A stretch of 64,000 nucleotides of DNA from Bradyrhizobium sp. cir1 (GCF_014198245.1 NZ_JACIHE010000002.1:648275-712274); one strand, 5' to 3'; numbered from the stretch's first letter, positions 17,156-27,129 are shown. The notes: generated by a model from the sequence alone, not told the origin. Made by a program: numbers and translations.

Positions 17156-18406
17156 CTAACTCAACACCCCCACCACCGCCCCCATCAGGCACGTCGTCAG
17201 CGTCCCCGATACGATCGACTTGAGCCCCAGCGCGTTGATCTCCTCGCGCCGCTCCGGCGCCATCACCCCCAAGCCGCCGATCATGATGCCGAGGCTGGCG
17301 AAATTGGCGAAGCCGCACATCGCGTAGAGCATGATCAGGCGCGAGCGCGGATCGAGCGTATCGCCTGGCAGCTTCGAGAGGTCGACATAGGCGATCAATT
17401 CGTTGAGCACGGTCTTGGTGCCCATCAGGCTGCCGGCCGTCACCGCCTGGTCCCACGGCAATCCCATCAGCCAGCACACCGGCGCCATGACGAGGCCAAG
17501 CAGGCGCTGCAGCGAGATCGCGGCGCCGCCGATGTTTGGCAACAGGCCGAGGATGGCGTTGACGAGATAGACCAGCGCCACCAGCACCAGCAGCATGGCG
17601 ACGATGTTGAGCAGCAATTCGAGGCCCGCGCTCGTGCCTTTCACGATCGCGTCCATCGTGCTGGCGACGTCCATCTCGGGATCCTCCAGCGTACCGCCGG
17701 TGCGCTTGTCGGAGGTTTCGGGCACCATGATCAGGCTGACGAGGATCGCGGCCGGCGCGCCCAGTACGGAGGCGATCACGAAATGCGCGGCCGCATCGGG
17801 AATGAGCGGCGCCAGGAGCGTCGCATAGAGCACCAGCACGGTGCCGGCGATGCCGGCCATGCCGCCGGTCATCACCAGAAACAATTCGCTGCGGGTCATC
17901 TGCGCCAGATACGGCCGCACGAACAGCGGCGCCTCGACCATGCCGAGGAAAATGTTGGCGGCGGTCGATAGCCCGACCGCGCCGCCGACGCCGAGCGTGC
18001 GCTCCAGCAGCCAGGCCATGCCGCGCACGACCGGCGGCAGCACGCGCCAGTAGAACAGCAGCGTCGTCAGCACGCTCATGACCAGCACGATCGGCAGCGC
18101 CTGGAATGCGAGGATGAAGTCCGCGCCGGGCACCTTCAGGTCGAAAGGCAGGGTGCCGCCGCCGATATAGCCGAACACGAAGGCGGAGCCGGCGCGCGAG
18201 GCCGCCGAGATGGCGCCGACCGCGTCGTTGATGGCACCGAAGCCATGGGCGACGATCGGCAGCTTCAGCAGCACGACCGCGGTGACGAAGGTCGCGGCGA
18301 GGCCGATCGCCGCCTGGCGCAGCGAGACCGCGCGGCGATTCTCTGCCAGCGCGAAGGCGATCAGCAGCAATGCGAAAATGCCGAGTGCCGATTGCAGGCG
18401 AAGCAT
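17156..18406 (-). CDS. Concentrative nucleoside transporter (NupC/CNT family)
   Basis: From the ATG at 18406 (MLRLQSALGIFALLL) the protein is 416 residues with about ten membrane segments, as expected for CNT transporters. Family regions are visible: GFGAINDAVGAI, the Nuc_N/gate motif FVFGYIGGGTLPF, VEAPLFVRPYL and MGTKTVLNELIAY. It should import nucleosides with protons or sodium. No nucleoside catabolic gene is adjacent. Upstream in-frame residues to 18493 are unlikely to be translated. Confidence 0.88.
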   Translation of the reverse strand: MLRLQSALGIFALLLIAFALAENRRAVSLRQAAIGLAATFVTAVVLLKLPIVAHGFGAINDAVGAISAASRAGSAFVFGYIGGGTLPFDLKVPGADFILAFQALPIVLVMSVLTTLLFYWRVLPPVVRGMAWLLERTLGVGGAVGLSTAANIFLGMVEAPLFVRPYLAQMTRSELFLVMTGGMAGIAGTVLVLYATLLAPLIPDAAAHFVIASVLGAPAAILVSLIMVPETSDKRTGGTLEDPEMDVASTMDAIVKGTSAGLELLLNIVAMLLVLVALVYLVNAILGLLPNIGGAAISLQRLLGLVMAPVCWLMGLPWDQAVTAGSLMGTKTVLNELIAYVDLSKLPGDTLDPRSRLIMLYAMCGFANFASLGIMIGGLGVMAPERREEINALGLKSIVSGTLTTCLMGAVVGVLS

Positions 18407-18550
18407 GATGTCCCCAAACCCCCAATGATTATGGCCGCGCGTGCGTTGCAAAGGCAATGCCGACAGGCCACGGAAGTGTCCCGTTGTTGACAAGCGGACC
18501 CGTCTCAGCCACGCGGAGGCCCATCGAGATCAGGGGGCGGACAGTCCGAG

Positions 18551-19804
18551 GTGACCGAAGCGGCGATGCCAGAGCAGCCAATATCCCAAAATCCGCCGGT
18601 CAGTGCCGGCGCGCTCATCGCCCACCGCGCCTTCCTGTTCTTCGTCCTCTCGCGCAGCCTGTCGCGCTTCTCCAGCCAGATCGCTGCGGTCGCGATCGGC
18701 TGGCAGATCTACGATCTCACCGGCTCGGCCTTCGACCTCGGGATGGTCGGCCTGGTGCAGTTCCTGCCCACCGCGCTCCTGGTGTTCGTCGCCGGCCACG
18801 CTGCCGACCGTTTCGAGCGCAAGCGCGTGGTCCAGCTCTGCCAGCTCGTGGAAGCGGCGACCGCGCTCTATCTCGCGACCATCACCTATCTCGGCGCGGT
18901 CAGCGAGGTGCAGATCTTCATCGCGACTTTCGTGCTCGGCATTGCCGGCGCGTTCGAGAGCCCGACCACCGCGGCGCTGCTGCCGCTGATCGCGCCGCAG
19001 GGATCGCTCCAGCGGGCCACCGCGGTCGCGAGCGGTGCGGGGCAGGTCGCGACCATCGCCGGTCCCGCGCTCGGCGGTTTCGCCTACGCGATCGCGCCGC
19101 ATCTCGCCTACGCCGTGATGCTGCTGTTCTGGATTGTGGGGATGATCCTGACCGGCTTCATCCGGCCGCGGCCGCAGGCGCTCGCCAAGGACATGGACCA
19201 CGCGGATAATATCTTTGCCGGGGTCCGCTTCATCCGCAGCAATCCCGCCATTCTCGGCACCATCTCGCTCGACCTGTTCGCCGTGCTGTTCGGCGGCGTC
19301 ACCGCGTTGTTGCCGATCTATGCTCGCGACATCCTGCAGACCGGCCCGGTCGGCCTCGGCGTGCTCCGTGCGGCGCCTGCGGTCGGTGCGCTGCTGATGA
19401 CCATGGTGCTGGCGCGCCATGCCATCTCGCGCCATGTCGGCCTGCGTATGTTCCAGGCCGTGATCGTGTTCGGCCTCGCCACCATCGTGTTCGCGCTGTC
19501 GTCGTGGATGTGGCTGTCGGTGCTGTCGCTGGCGATCCTCGGGGCCGCCGACACGATCAGCGTCGTGATCCGCTTCTCGCTGGTGCAGCTGTCGACGCCC
19601 GACGAGATGCGCGGCCGCGTCGGCGCGGTGAACTTCCTGTTCATCAACGCCTCGAACCAGCTCGGTCAGTTCGAGAGCGGCCTCACGGCCGCCCTGTTCG
19701 GCACCATGCCCGCCGCCGTGCTCGGCGGCGTCTGCACCGTCGCGGTGGCGCTGCTCTGGATGAAGTTGTTCCCCAGCCTGCGGCAGGTGGAGAGTTTGGA
19801 GTAG
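18551..19804 (+). CDS. MFS transporter (EntS-like, MFS_3)
   Basis: The 417-residue protein has the usual 10-12 membrane segments. It carries the MFS loop-2 signature in GHAADRFERKRVV and the paired sequence AGTVLLGG-like in the second half. It resembles exporters of the EntS/MFS_3 group, which expel siderophores or drugs. The listed start is GTG at 18551; an ATG 15 bp downstream is also possible, and neither has a decisive ribosome binding site. It is divergent from the NupC-like gene. The substrate is unknown. Confidence 0.8.
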   Translation: MTEAAMPEQPISQNPPVSAGALIAHRAFLFFVLSRSLSRFSSQIAAVAIGWQIYDLTGSAFDLGMVGLVQFLPTALLVFVAGHAADRFERKRVVQLCQLVEAATALYLATITYLGAVSEVQIFIATFVLGIAGAFESPTTAALLPLIAPQGSLQRATAVASGAGQVATIAGPALGGFAYAIAPHLAYAVMLLFWIVGMILTGFIRPRPQALAKDMDHADNIFAGVRFIRSNPAILGTISLDLFAVLFGGVTALLPIYARDILQTGPVGLGVLRAAPAVGALLMTMVLARHAISRHVGLRMFQAVIVFGLATIVFALSSWMWLSVLSLAILGAADTISVVIRFSLVQLSTPDEMRGRVGAVNFLFINASNQLGQFESGLTAALFGTMPAAVLGGVCTVAVALLWMKLFPSLRQVESLE

Positions 19805-19821
19805 GGGAAGGTCTCTCCCCC

Positions 19822-19907
19822 GTCATTGCGAGGAGCCCTTGCGACGAAGCAATCCAGAATCTCGCCGCATTTGACAGCCTGGATTGCGTCGCTGCGCTCC
19901 CAATGAC
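19822..19907. repeat. Dispersed repeat family B, inverted pair
   Basis: The element runs GTCATTGCGAGGAG ... GAAGCAATCCAGA, then an inverted half CCTGGATTGCGTCG ... CAATGAC. Copies also occur at 29811-29884 and 38891-39003. It separates the convergent MFS and SDR genes. Confidence 0.8.
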
Positions 19908-20014
19908 GATTGTAGAGGCAGGGCGAGGACTTAACTCGCGTCACCCCCGCAGCCGAGCAACAGCAGGCGCCTCTTGACGCCTACTGTGCATGGGGTTGTT
20001 TTCGCAGCTTTTGT

Positions 20015-20773
20015 TCAGCCGCGTCCGACGAACGGCATCTTGGTCGCCATCACGGTCATGGTCAGCACGTTGGCATCGAGCGGCAGGCCGGCCATGTAGG
20101 CGACGGCATCGCCGACCGCCTTGGCGTCCATGCGCGGCTCGTGCTTGGTGGTGCCGTCGGGCTGCAGCACGCCGGGGCCGTTGACCATGCGATCGGTCAT
20201 CGGGGTTGCGGCGTTGCCGATGTCGACCTGGCCGACTGCGATGTCATACATGCGGCCGTCGAGGTTGCTGGCCTTGGTGAGGCCGGTGATGGCGTGCTTG
20301 GTCGAGGTGTAGGCCGCCGAGAACGGCCGCGGCGCGTGCGCCGAGATCGAGCCGTTGTTGATGATGCGGCCGCCGCGCGGGGTCTGGTCCTTCATGATGC
20401 GGAAGGCGTGCTGGGTGCACAGGAACGGGCCGGTGAGGTTGGTGTTCACCACCGCCTGCCACTGCTCGAGGCTGAGGTCCTCGAAGTTCACGGCGGGCGC
20501 GCCCATGCCGGCATTGTTGAAGAGCACGTCGAGGCGGCCATAGGTCGCCTTCACCTTGTCGAACAGCGCGGCGATCTGGTCCGGCTTGGTCATGTCGGCG
20601 GTGACGCACAGGCTCTTTCCCGCGGGGCCGAGCTTTGCGGTCTCCTCGAGCATCTCCATGCGGCGTCCAACCAGCACCACGGTGAAGCCGGTGTTCATCA
20701 GTGCCAGCGACGCCGCGCGCCCGACACCAGTGCCGGCGCCCGTCACCACTGCGATCTTTTTCGCTTCACTCAT
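20015..20773 (-). CDS. Short-chain dehydrogenase/reductase
   Basis: This 252-residue classical SDR has the cofactor motif [12 protein letters not shown] (TGxxxGxG), the NNAG motif in LFNNAGMG and the catalytic Ser in INNGSIS. The Tyr/Lys pair is in YTSTKHA. It should oxidise or reduce an alcohol/ketone with NAD(P). It lies 25 bp after the Anbu stop codon on the same strand, so it may be co-transcribed with the protease cluster, although SDRs are not among the usual partners. The substrate cannot be predicted. Confidence 0.88.
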   Translation of the reverse strand: MSEAKKIAVVTGAGTGVGRAASLALMNTGFTVVLVGRRMEMLEETAKLGPAGKSLCVTADMTKPDQIAALFDKVKATYGRLDVLFNNAGMGAPAVNFEDLSLEQWQAVVNTNLTGPFLCTQHAFRIMKDQTPRGGRIINNGSISAHAPRPFSAAYTSTKHAITGLTKASNLDGRMYDIAVGQVDIGNAATPMTDRMVNGPGVLQPDGTTKHEPRMDAKAVGDAVAYMAGLPLDANVLTMTVMATKMPFVGRG

Positions 20774-20798
20774 CGTTTCCTGCCTTTTCTCTGAAGCT

Positions 20799-21557
20799 TC
20801 AGGTTTTGGGTTCTTTTTCGTTCTTGTAGGGCGGACGCGGGATGTTCTGGTGCGCGGCGCGTAAGGCCGCCGACCAGCGCGAGCGCAGATCGTGGAAATA
20901 GGGCTCGCCCGCCTCGATGCGGTGGTTGAGATCGGCCTCGCAGGCGTCCGTGCGCACCACCAGCACGTCGATCGGCAGGCCGACGCCGAGATTCGACCGC
21001 ATGGTCGAGTCCATCGAGATCAGGCCGGTCTTCAGCGCCTCGTAGAGTTCGACATCGTAATGCATCGCGCGGTCGAGCACCGGCTTGCCGTATTTATGCT
21101 CGCCGATCTGCAGGTAGGGCGTGTCGGTGGTGCATTCGATGAAATTGCCGGCGGTGTAGACCATGAACAGGCGCATGCGCGCGCCCTTGATCTGGCCGCC
21201 GAACAGGAACGAGACGTCGAAGGAGACGTCCTCGGATTTCAGCGCCGGCCCTTCGGTCGCATGCACCGCCCGGATCGCCCGGCCGATGCGCTGGGCGGCC
21301 TGGAACATGGTCGGCGCGTTCATCAGCGTCTCGATCTCGCCCGTATTGGGGTCTTCGAGGCCTTCGGTCAGCGTCGACAGCACCGACTGGCTGATGGCGA
21401 GGTTGCCGGCGCTGGCGATCGCCATGATGCGGTCGCCGGGCTTGGAGAAGATATGCAGCTTGCGGAAGGTCGAGACGTTGTCGAGACCGGCATTGGTGCG
21501 GGTATCGGCGATCATCACCAGACCGTCCCGAACCAGGATTCCGCAACAATAGGTCAT
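20799..21557 (-). CDS. Anbu: proteasome-like N-terminal Thr protease
   Basis: The protein begins [20 protein letters not shown]. Removal of Met exposes Thr2, the nucleophile of the proteasome beta-subunit/HslV superfamily. The length (252 residues) and [17 protein letters not shown] are typical of Anbu, the 'ancestral beta subunit' group. Anbu proteins assemble into helical or ring forms whose substrates are not known. The neighbourhood (transglutaminase, alpha-E, permuted ATP-grasp) is the classic Anbu set, suggesting that peptides or amides made by the ATP-grasp enzyme are trimmed or degraded here. A GGGGA ribosome site precedes the start. Confidence 0.92.
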   Translation of the reverse strand: MTYCCGILVRDGLVMIADTRTNAGLDNVSTFRKLHIFSKPGDRIMAIASAGNLAISQSVLSTLTEGLEDPNTGEIETLMNAPTMFQAAQRIGRAIRAVHATEGPALKSEDVSFDVSFLFGGQIKGARMRLFMVYTAGNFIECTTDTPYLQIGEHKYGKPVLDRAMHYDVELYEALKTGLISMDSTMRSNLGVGLPIDVLVVRTDACEADLNHRIEAGEPYFHDLRSRWSAALRAAHQNIPRPPYKNEKEPKT

Positions 21558-21639
21558 TTCCAGTCCCCGAACGCGTTTGCGCGGAATTACTAGCGAATTT
21601 CAGGGGCCGCTCCAACCCCCGATTCCCGCGGGGGGAGGT

Positions 21640-21742
21640 GTCATTCCGGGGCGCGACGAAGTCGCGAGCCCGGAATCCATTCATCCACTAACCTTGTCGC
21701 CTGATGGATTCCGGGCTCGCGCTGCGCGCGCCCCGGAATGAC
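21640..21742. repeat. Dispersed repeat family A, inverted pair
   Basis: A forward copy (21640-21680) and an inverted copy (21704-21742) lie between the Anbu and AhpD-like genes, within what otherwise looks like one transcription unit. Confidence 0.8.
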
Positions 21743-21775
21743 GGGAGGAAACGGTCTAGCTCTCCCGCTCGGCCC

Positions 21776-22183
21776 TCAATCCGCGGCATCGGCGAGAAAC
21801 GCCGCATCGACGGGAACGCCGAGGGCCGTGACCAGCCGGTTCGTTTCCGCGGCCATGCCGACGATGGCGAGCAGCTCGCCATATTCGGCCGCGGTCATGC
21901 CCTTGGCCCGGGCGCCCGCGGTGTGCGAATGGATGCAATAGCTGCAGCCATGCGCCACGGAAACCGCGACGTAGAGCATTTCCTTGACCTTGGGGTCGAG
22001 TGCGCCCGGCGCCATCACCTCCTTGAGGCTTTCCCAGGTCCGCCGCAGCGTCTTCGGATCATGCGCCAGCGCGCGCCAGAAATTGTTGACGAAATCCGAC
22101 TGCCGCACCTTGCGGATGTCGTCGAAAACGGCGCGCGCCTCAGCGGAGAGCTCGTCATCTGAAAGCAGCTTTACGGTCGCCAT
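21776..22183 (-). CDS. AhpD-like/carboxymuconolactone decarboxylase-family protein
   Basis: The 135-residue, mainly helical protein carries the redox motif C80-S-Y-C83 with His87 three residues later (AHGCSYCIHSH). This is the AhpD-type peroxidase/disulfide reductase centre. It probably handles peroxides or disulfide exchange rather than ring decarboxylation, because the Cys pair is present. It is inserted between the transglutaminase and Anbu genes on the same strand. Whether it belongs functionally to the Anbu cluster is unclear. Confidence 0.85.
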   Translation of the reverse strand: MATVKLLSDDELSAEARAVFDDIRKVRQSDFVNNFWRALAHDPKTLRRTWESLKEVMAPGALDPKVKEMLYVAVSVAHGCSYCIHSHTAGARAKGMTAAEYGELLAIVGMAAETNRLVTALGVPVDAAFLADAAD

Positions 22184-22274
22184 GGGGGGCCTCTCAGGGT
22201 CTGATCCGACCCTGCGATTGTAGCACCCACATGGACTCGGCGCGGCATGCGCCTCGTGATGAGCGCCGTTGCGC

Positions 22275-23117
22275 TCAGCCCTGCCGCTGCGACTGCGATT
22301 GCCCGCCGCGGCCGGCCTGCTCGACCTTGACCGCGACCGTCAGCGTTTCCGCGCCGCCGCCATAGCGGGTGCCGCGGACGGGGGCGGCGCCGAGATAGTC
22401 GAGGCCGATGGCGACGCGGACATGGGCGTCCGTGGTGCAGATGCAGTTGGCGGGATCGAAGCCGACCCAGCCGAGATCGGGGACATACGCCTCCGCCCAG
22501 GCATGGCCGGCATCCTGGTGCACCGTACCGTCGGAGCGCAGGAAATGGCCGGAGACGAAGCGCGCCGGCACGCCGCCGGTGCGGGCGCAGGCGATGAAGA
22601 TATGCGCATAGTCCTGGCAGACGCCGCGCTTGAGCGTGAACGCTTCCGCCGCCGAGGTGCCGCTGTTGGTCGGGTCCTCGTCGAAGGTCATGTGGTCGCT
22701 GATCTCGCTCATCAGCGCGTGCAGGAAGCCGAGCGTGTCGCTCTCGGCCTCGCTGCGCAACTGCCGCGCGACCGCCGCCATCGCCGGATTGACGGAGGTG
22801 AGGTCGGTGGCGCGCAAGAACATGCCGGCCGGAAAACGCTCGTCGGCGCCGCGCAGCACGCCGCCGGTGTCGTGGGTCTCGATCAGCCCCTCGGCGGTGA
22901 TCTTGATGTCGCCGACGGTCCCGCAGGACAGCACATGGGTGACGTTGCCGAAGGCGTCCTCATGGGTGTCGAGCTTGGTGTCCGTGGAGACGTCGATCTG
23001 CCACTCCGCCACATATTGTCCGTCATGGCTGCACGGCGTCATGCGCAGGATCTGGATCACGCTGGTGGCCGGCGGCTCGTAGCGATAGGTCGTGGTGTGC
23101 AGGATTCGCAGGCGCAT
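22275..23117 (-). CDS. Transglutaminase-like cysteine protease of the Anbu cluster
   Basis: The ATG at 23117 begins MRLRILHTTTYRYEPP, the usual start for this bacterial transglutaminase group (COG1305 with an N-terminal beta region). The catalytic triad is visible: Cys167 in KRGVCQDYAHIF, His205 in DAGHAWAEAYV and Asp221 in GWVGFDPAN. It could cleave or form isopeptide bonds. It is transcribed after the alpha-E and ATP-grasp genes and before Anbu, with a dispersed repeat in the gap to alpha-E. This gene combination is known from comparative genomics; the chemistry is unproven. Confidence 0.9.
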   Translation of the reverse strand: MRLRILHTTTYRYEPPATSVIQILRMTPCSHDGQYVAEWQIDVSTDTKLDTHEDAFGNVTHVLSCGTVGDIKITAEGLIETHDTGGVLRGADERFPAGMFLRATDLTSVNPAMAAVARQLRSEAESDTLGFLHALMSEISDHMTFDEDPTNSGTSAAEAFTLKRGVCQDYAHIFIACARTGGVPARFVSGHFLRSDGTVHQDAGHAWAEAYVPDLGWVGFDPANCICTTDAHVRVAIGLDYLGAAPVRGTRYGGGAETLTVAVKVEQAGRGGQSQSQRQG

Positions 23118-23136
23118 GGTGGACCATTGTTCTGGC

Positions 23137-23239
23137 GTCATTCCGGGGCGATGCGCCGGCATCGAACTCTAGTGCGCAATTGCGCACTTGAGAATCTCGA
23201 GATTCCGGGTCTGGTCCTTCGGACCATCCCGGAATGACG
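23137..23239. repeat. Diverged repeat of family A
   Basis: It starts GGCGTCATTCCGGGGC and ends CCATCCCGGAATGACGG, with a different middle. It lies between the transglutaminase and alpha-E genes. Confidence 0.65.
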
Positions 23240-23246
23240 GCGTGTA

Positions 23247-24191
23247 TCAGATCAAATACTGCTTCGTGATGATTTCGCCCAGCCTGGAATTGTCCGCGAT
23301 GAATTCCTGAATGAATTCATGCACGCCATGCTGGAAAATGTCGTTCATGTTGCTGTGTTCCAGCCGGTTGCGGATGCCGCGGGCGTGGCGCTGGGCCGGG
23401 CCCTGGCGGCCATAGGCGACGCCGATCTGGTCGAGATTGCGCACGAGATTGCCGTAGCAGCTGGCCAGCGAGCGCGGCAGCGTGTCGTTGAGGATCAAAA
23501 GATCCGCGATCAGCCACGGCTTCAGCGTCTCGCGATAGACCCAGTGATAGGCCGTCAGCGCCGAGACCGAGCGCAGGATCGAGCTCCACTGATAGAAGTC
23601 GAGCGGGCCGCCGACATGCTCTTCCTCGGGCAGCAGCACATGGTACTTCACATCGAGGATGCGCGCGGTGTTGTCGGCGCGCTCGATGTGCACGCCCATG
23701 CGCGAGAACCAGTAGGCGTCGTTGCGCAGCATGGTCCGGTAGGCCGAGCCGTCGAAGCGCAGCGAGGTCTCCTGCACGAAGCGCAGGAATTTGGCGAGAT
23801 CCTCGCGCGTCGAGGTGCCCTTGCTCCAGACCTCCTGCAACTCGATCCAGGCCGAGTTGATGGTGTCCCACATCTCGCTGGTCAGCGCGGTGCGCACCGA
23901 ACGCGAGTTCAGCCGCGCCGCCTCGATGCAGTTCCGGATCGAGGAGGGATTGTTCGGCGAGAACGAGAGGTATTCGACGACGTTGTGCTCGTTGGCTTCC
24001 TCATAGGTCTGATAGAAGCTTGCGGCGACGCCGGCGGTGAGAAGCGCCGAGTCCCATTCATTGGTTTTGCCGATATAGGCGGCAGGAAGCGCGGTAACGC
24101 GCAGCGTCGCATCGATGGTGCGCGCGAGATATTCGGCCCGTTCGACGTAGCGGGCGAGCCAGTAGAGGTTTTCGGCGGTACGCGACAGCAT
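23247..24191 (-). CDS. Alpha-E domain protein (COG2307)
   Basis: The 314-residue all-helical protein opens with MLSRTAENLYWLARYVERAEYLAR, the hallmark of the alpha-E family. It also contains RMGVHIERADNTARILDVKYH. It always travels with the permuted ATP-grasp enzyme and is thought to be its partner. The gap to that gene is only 4 bp, so the two are translationally coupled. The biochemical role is unknown. Confidence 0.92.
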   Translation of the reverse strand: MLSRTAENLYWLARYVERAEYLARTIDATLRVTALPAAYIGKTNEWDSALLTAGVAASFYQTYEEANEHNVVEYLSFSPNNPSSIRNCIEAARLNSRSVRTALTSEMWDTINSAWIELQEVWSKGTSTREDLAKFLRFVQETSLRFDGSAYRTMLRNDAYWFSRMGVHIERADNTARILDVKYHVLLPEEEHVGGPLDFYQWSSILRSVSALTAYHWVYRETLKPWLIADLLILNDTLPRSLASCYGNLVRNLDQIGVAYGRQGPAQRHARGIRNRLEHSNMNDIFQHGVHEFIQEFIADNSRLGEIITKQYLI

Positions 24192-24195
24192 CTCT

Positions 24196-25614
24196 CTACT
24201 CGTCCAGAATCCAGGTGTCTTTGGTGCCGCCGCCCTGGCTCGAATTCACCACCAGGGAGCCTTCCTTCAGCGCGACGCGGGTGAGGCCGCCCGGCACGAT
24301 CGTGGTGCTCTTGCTGCCGGTGAGCACGAAGGGGCGAAGGTCGACGTGGCGCGGCGCAAGGCCGCTTGCGGTGCAGGTCGGGCAGGTCGAGAGCGCCAGC
24401 GTCGGCTGGGCGATAAAACCTTCCGGCTCGCGCTTGAGCTTTTCGCGGAAGGCCTCGATGGTTGCCTTGGTCGCGGCCGGGCCGATCAGCATGCCGTAGC
24501 CGCCAGAGCCGTGCACTTCCTTGACGACGAGCTCGCTTAAGTTATCGAGCACATAAGCGAGGTCCTTCGGCTCGCGGCAGCGCCAGGTCGGCACGTTCTT
24601 CAGGATCGGCTCCTCGCCGAGATAGAATTTCACGATGTCAGGCATGTAGGAGTAGATCGCCTTGTCATCGGCGATTCCGGTGCCGACGGCGTTGGCGAGC
24701 GTGATGTTGCCGGCCGCATAGGCCGACATCAGTCCGGGCACGCCGAGCACGGAGTCGGGGCGGAAGGTGAGGGGATCGAGGAAGTCGTCGTCGACGCGGC
24801 GGTAGATCACGTCGACCCGCTTCACGCCCTCGGTCGTCCGCATGAACACTTCGTTGTTCTTGACGATGAGGTCGCGGCCCTCGACCAGCTCGATGCCGAG
24901 CTTGTCGGCCAGGAACGAGTGCTCGTAATAGGCGGAGTTGTAGACGCCGGGCGTGAGCAGGGCGACGGTCGGCTCGCCCGAGGCGCTTTGCGGCGCGACC
25001 GAGCGCAAGGCCGCGAGCAGCTCGTCCGGATAGCGCTCGACCGGCGCAACCCTGTGGCGGGCGAACAGGTCCGGAAACAGCCGCATCATGATCTCGCGGT
25101 TTTCCAGCATGTAGGACACGCCGGAGGGCGTGCGGGCGTTGTCCTCCAGCACGATGAAGTCCTCGGCGTCGACCCGGACGATGTCGATGCCCGCGATGTG
25201 CACGTAGACGTCGTGCGGCACCTGCTGGCCGTTCATCTCGGGGCGAAACACCGGGTTCTGGAAGATCAGATCGTCGGGCACGACCTCGGCGCGGAGGATG
25301 TCGCGGCCGTGATAGATGTCGCGCAGGAACATGTTGAGCGCGCGCACGCGCTGCTTCAGGCCCCTCTCCAGCAGCGCCCATTCCTTGCCGGACATGATCC
25401 GCGGGATCACATCGAAGGGGATCAGGCGCTCGGTGGATTCGGAATCGCCATAGACTGCGAAGGTGATGCCGATCCGGCGGAACAGGAGCTCGGCTTCCTG
25501 GCGGCGATATTCGAGCGCCTCGGCAGGCGTCTCCTTGAGCCAGCGCGCCAGCTCCTGATAGGCGGGCCGAAGGTCCCCGCCGGGAATATTCATTTCATCA
25601 AACGCGACTGCCAT
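24196..25614 (-). CDS. Circularly permuted type 2 ATP-grasp ligase (COG2308)
   Basis: From the ATG at 25614 (MAVAFDEMNIPGGDLRPAY) the protein is 472 residues, normal for this family. Recognisable regions are RRIGITFAVYGD, VRALNMFLRDIYHGRDIL, VVKEVHGSGGYGMLIGP (ATP-binding loop) and the C-terminal GSLVVNSSQGGGTKDTWIL. ATP-grasp enzymes join a carboxylate to an amine or thiol. This one is predicted to make a peptide or amide tag or metabolite. It is the first gene of the cluster that leads to Anbu. An in-frame upstream extension to 25698 is less likely. Confidence 0.9.
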   Translation of the reverse strand: MAVAFDEMNIPGGDLRPAYQELARWLKETPAEALEYRRQEAELLFRRIGITFAVYGDSESTERLIPFDVIPRIMSGKEWALLERGLKQRVRALNMFLRDIYHGRDILRAEVVPDDLIFQNPVFRPEMNGQQVPHDVYVHIAGIDIVRVDAEDFIVLEDNARTPSGVSYMLENREIMMRLFPDLFARHRVAPVERYPDELLAALRSVAPQSASGEPTVALLTPGVYNSAYYEHSFLADKLGIELVEGRDLIVKNNEVFMRTTEGVKRVDVIYRRVDDDFLDPLTFRPDSVLGVPGLMSAYAAGNITLANAVGTGIADDKAIYSYMPDIVKFYLGEEPILKNVPTWRCREPKDLAYVLDNLSELVVKEVHGSGGYGMLIGPAATKATIEAFREKLKREPEGFIAQPTLALSTCPTCTASGLAPRHVDLRPFVLTGSKSTTIVPGGLTRVALKEGSLVVNSSQGGGTKDTWILDE

Positions 25615-25836
25615 AGATCCCGACTGTTCTCCGTGGCCATGCGTCAACAGTGCATGACTTTCATGTGGTAGCAAGGGCCGGGCCAGCGCGATAAGCATGG
25701 ACTGGCAGCATTTACCGGGGATGACCGGCGGCTTGCCTGAAAAAATGGCTGAGGACTGCTTATTTCGGCAGCAAAACCGCGTGACTTCAACGCGTTACCT
25801 CGGCAAAGTCGGCGCCACAGGTGAGGGACAGAGTTT

Positions 25837-26574
25837 ATGAGCGAGATCGTCACGGCGGGCATTCTGGTCATTGGGGACGAAATCCTGTCCGGCCGGACCA
25901 AGGACAAGAATATCGGCTTCATCGCCGAATACCTGACCAATATCGGCATCGACCTCAAGGAAGTCCGGGTCGTCTCCGACGACGAGGATGACATCATCGC
26001 TGCCCTGAATGCACTGCGGCAACGCTACACCTACGTCTTCACCACCGGCGGCATCGGGCCGACCCATGACGACATCACCGCCGACAGCGTCGCCAAGGCC
26101 TTCGGCGTCGGCATCGATCACCACCCGGAGGTAGTCGCCCGTTTCCGCGAGCGCTGGAGCGAGCAGGATCTCAACGAGGCCCGCCTGCGCATGGCCCGCA
26201 TCCCCGACGGCGCCGAGCTGATCCAGAGCGCCACCATCCTCGCCCCCGGCTTCAAGATCGGCAATGTCATCGTGATGGCGGGCGTGCCCTCGATCATGCA
26301 GGCGATGATGGACATCGTCTCACCCAAGCTGAAATCGGGTGTGCGCATGCTCTCCGAATCGGTTCGCGCCAATGCCCGGGAGGGCGACATCGGCAGCCCG
26401 CTGCGGGCCATCGCCGCCGCCCATCCCGACACCATCATCGGCAGCTATCCCTTCATGGACGAAGAGCAGAAGCCGAACACCAACCTGGTCGTGCGCTCGC
26501 GCGATGCGGATAAGCTCGCAGCGGCGATGGCGGCGGTGAAGGAAATGCTGGCGGGATTGAACATCACCCGGTAG
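25837..26574 (+). CDS. CinA-like molybdopterin-binding domain protein
   Basis: The 245-residue protein consists of the MoCF/MoaB-like domain only, with VTAGILVIGDEILSGRTKDKN and FTTGGIGPTHDDITADSVA. It lacks the C-terminal nicotinamide-nucleotide amidohydrolase domain of full-length CinA. Related proteins act on ADP-ribose or NMN, or bind molybdopterin. The specific role here is not established. A GAGGGA ribosome site precedes the ATG. The gpt gene follows after 27 bp, so the pair may form a nucleotide-salvage operon. Confidence 0.85.
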   Translation: MSEIVTAGILVIGDEILSGRTKDKNIGFIAEYLTNIGIDLKEVRVVSDDEDDIIAALNALRQRYTYVFTTGGIGPTHDDITADSVAKAFGVGIDHHPEVVARFRERWSEQDLNEARLRMARIPDGAELIQSATILAPGFKIGNVIVMAGVPSIMQAMMDIVSPKLKSGVRMLSESVRANAREGDIGSPLRAIAAAHPDTIIGSYPFMDEEQKPNTNLVVRSRDADKLAAAMAAVKEMLAGLNITR

Positions 26575-26601
26575 CACCGGCAGACGAAGCAGGAGACGAC
26601 A

Positions 26602-27129
26602 ATGGCTGGTGAAGCACCGGAATTGAGCGCGCAGGAGCGGGCGGGCAGGGCCTTCCCGGTGTCGTGGGACCAGTTCCACCGCGACTGCCGGGCGCTGACC
26701 TGGCGGCTCAACGAGGTCGGCCCGTTCCATGCGGTGATCGCGATCACCCGCGGCGGCCTGGTGCCGGCCGCGATCGTCGCGCGCGAGCTCGGCGTGCGCG
26801 TGATCGATACGGTCTGTATCGCCAGCTACGACCATGACAAGCAGGGCGAGCTGCAGGTCCTCAAGGGCATCTCCGAGGCCGCCATGAAGCTCGGTAACGG
26901 CACCGGCAAGGGCCTGTTGATCGTCGACGACCTCGTCGACACTGGCAAGACCGGCAAGCTGGTGCGCGAGATGCTGCCCGATGCGCATTTCGCCACCGTC
27001 TACGCCAAGCCGATGGGCCGCCCGCTGGTCGACACTTTCATCACGGAAGTGTCGCAGGACACCTGGATATTCTTCCCCTGGGACACCGCGCTGTCCTACC
27101 ACCCGCCGCTGCGCGACGGGGCGGCGTGA
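26602..27129 (+). CDS. gpt: Xanthine-guanine phosphoribosyltransferase
   Basis: The 175-residue PRTase has the PRPP-binding motif [15 protein letters not shown] and the N-terminal [20 protein letters not shown]. The C-terminal WIFFPWD box is typical of Gpt. It converts guanine, xanthine and hypoxanthine with PRPP to nucleotides. AGGAGA stands upstream of the ATG. A dispersed repeat follows the stop. Confidence 0.9.
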   Translation: MAGEAPELSAQERAGRAFPVSWDQFHRDCRALTWRLNEVGPFHAVIAITRGGLVPAAIVARELGVRVIDTVCIASYDHDKQGELQVLKGISEAAMKLGNGTGKGLLIVDDLVDTGKTGKLVREMLPDAHFATVYAKPMGRPLVDTFITEVSQDTWIFFPWDTALSYHPPLRDGAA

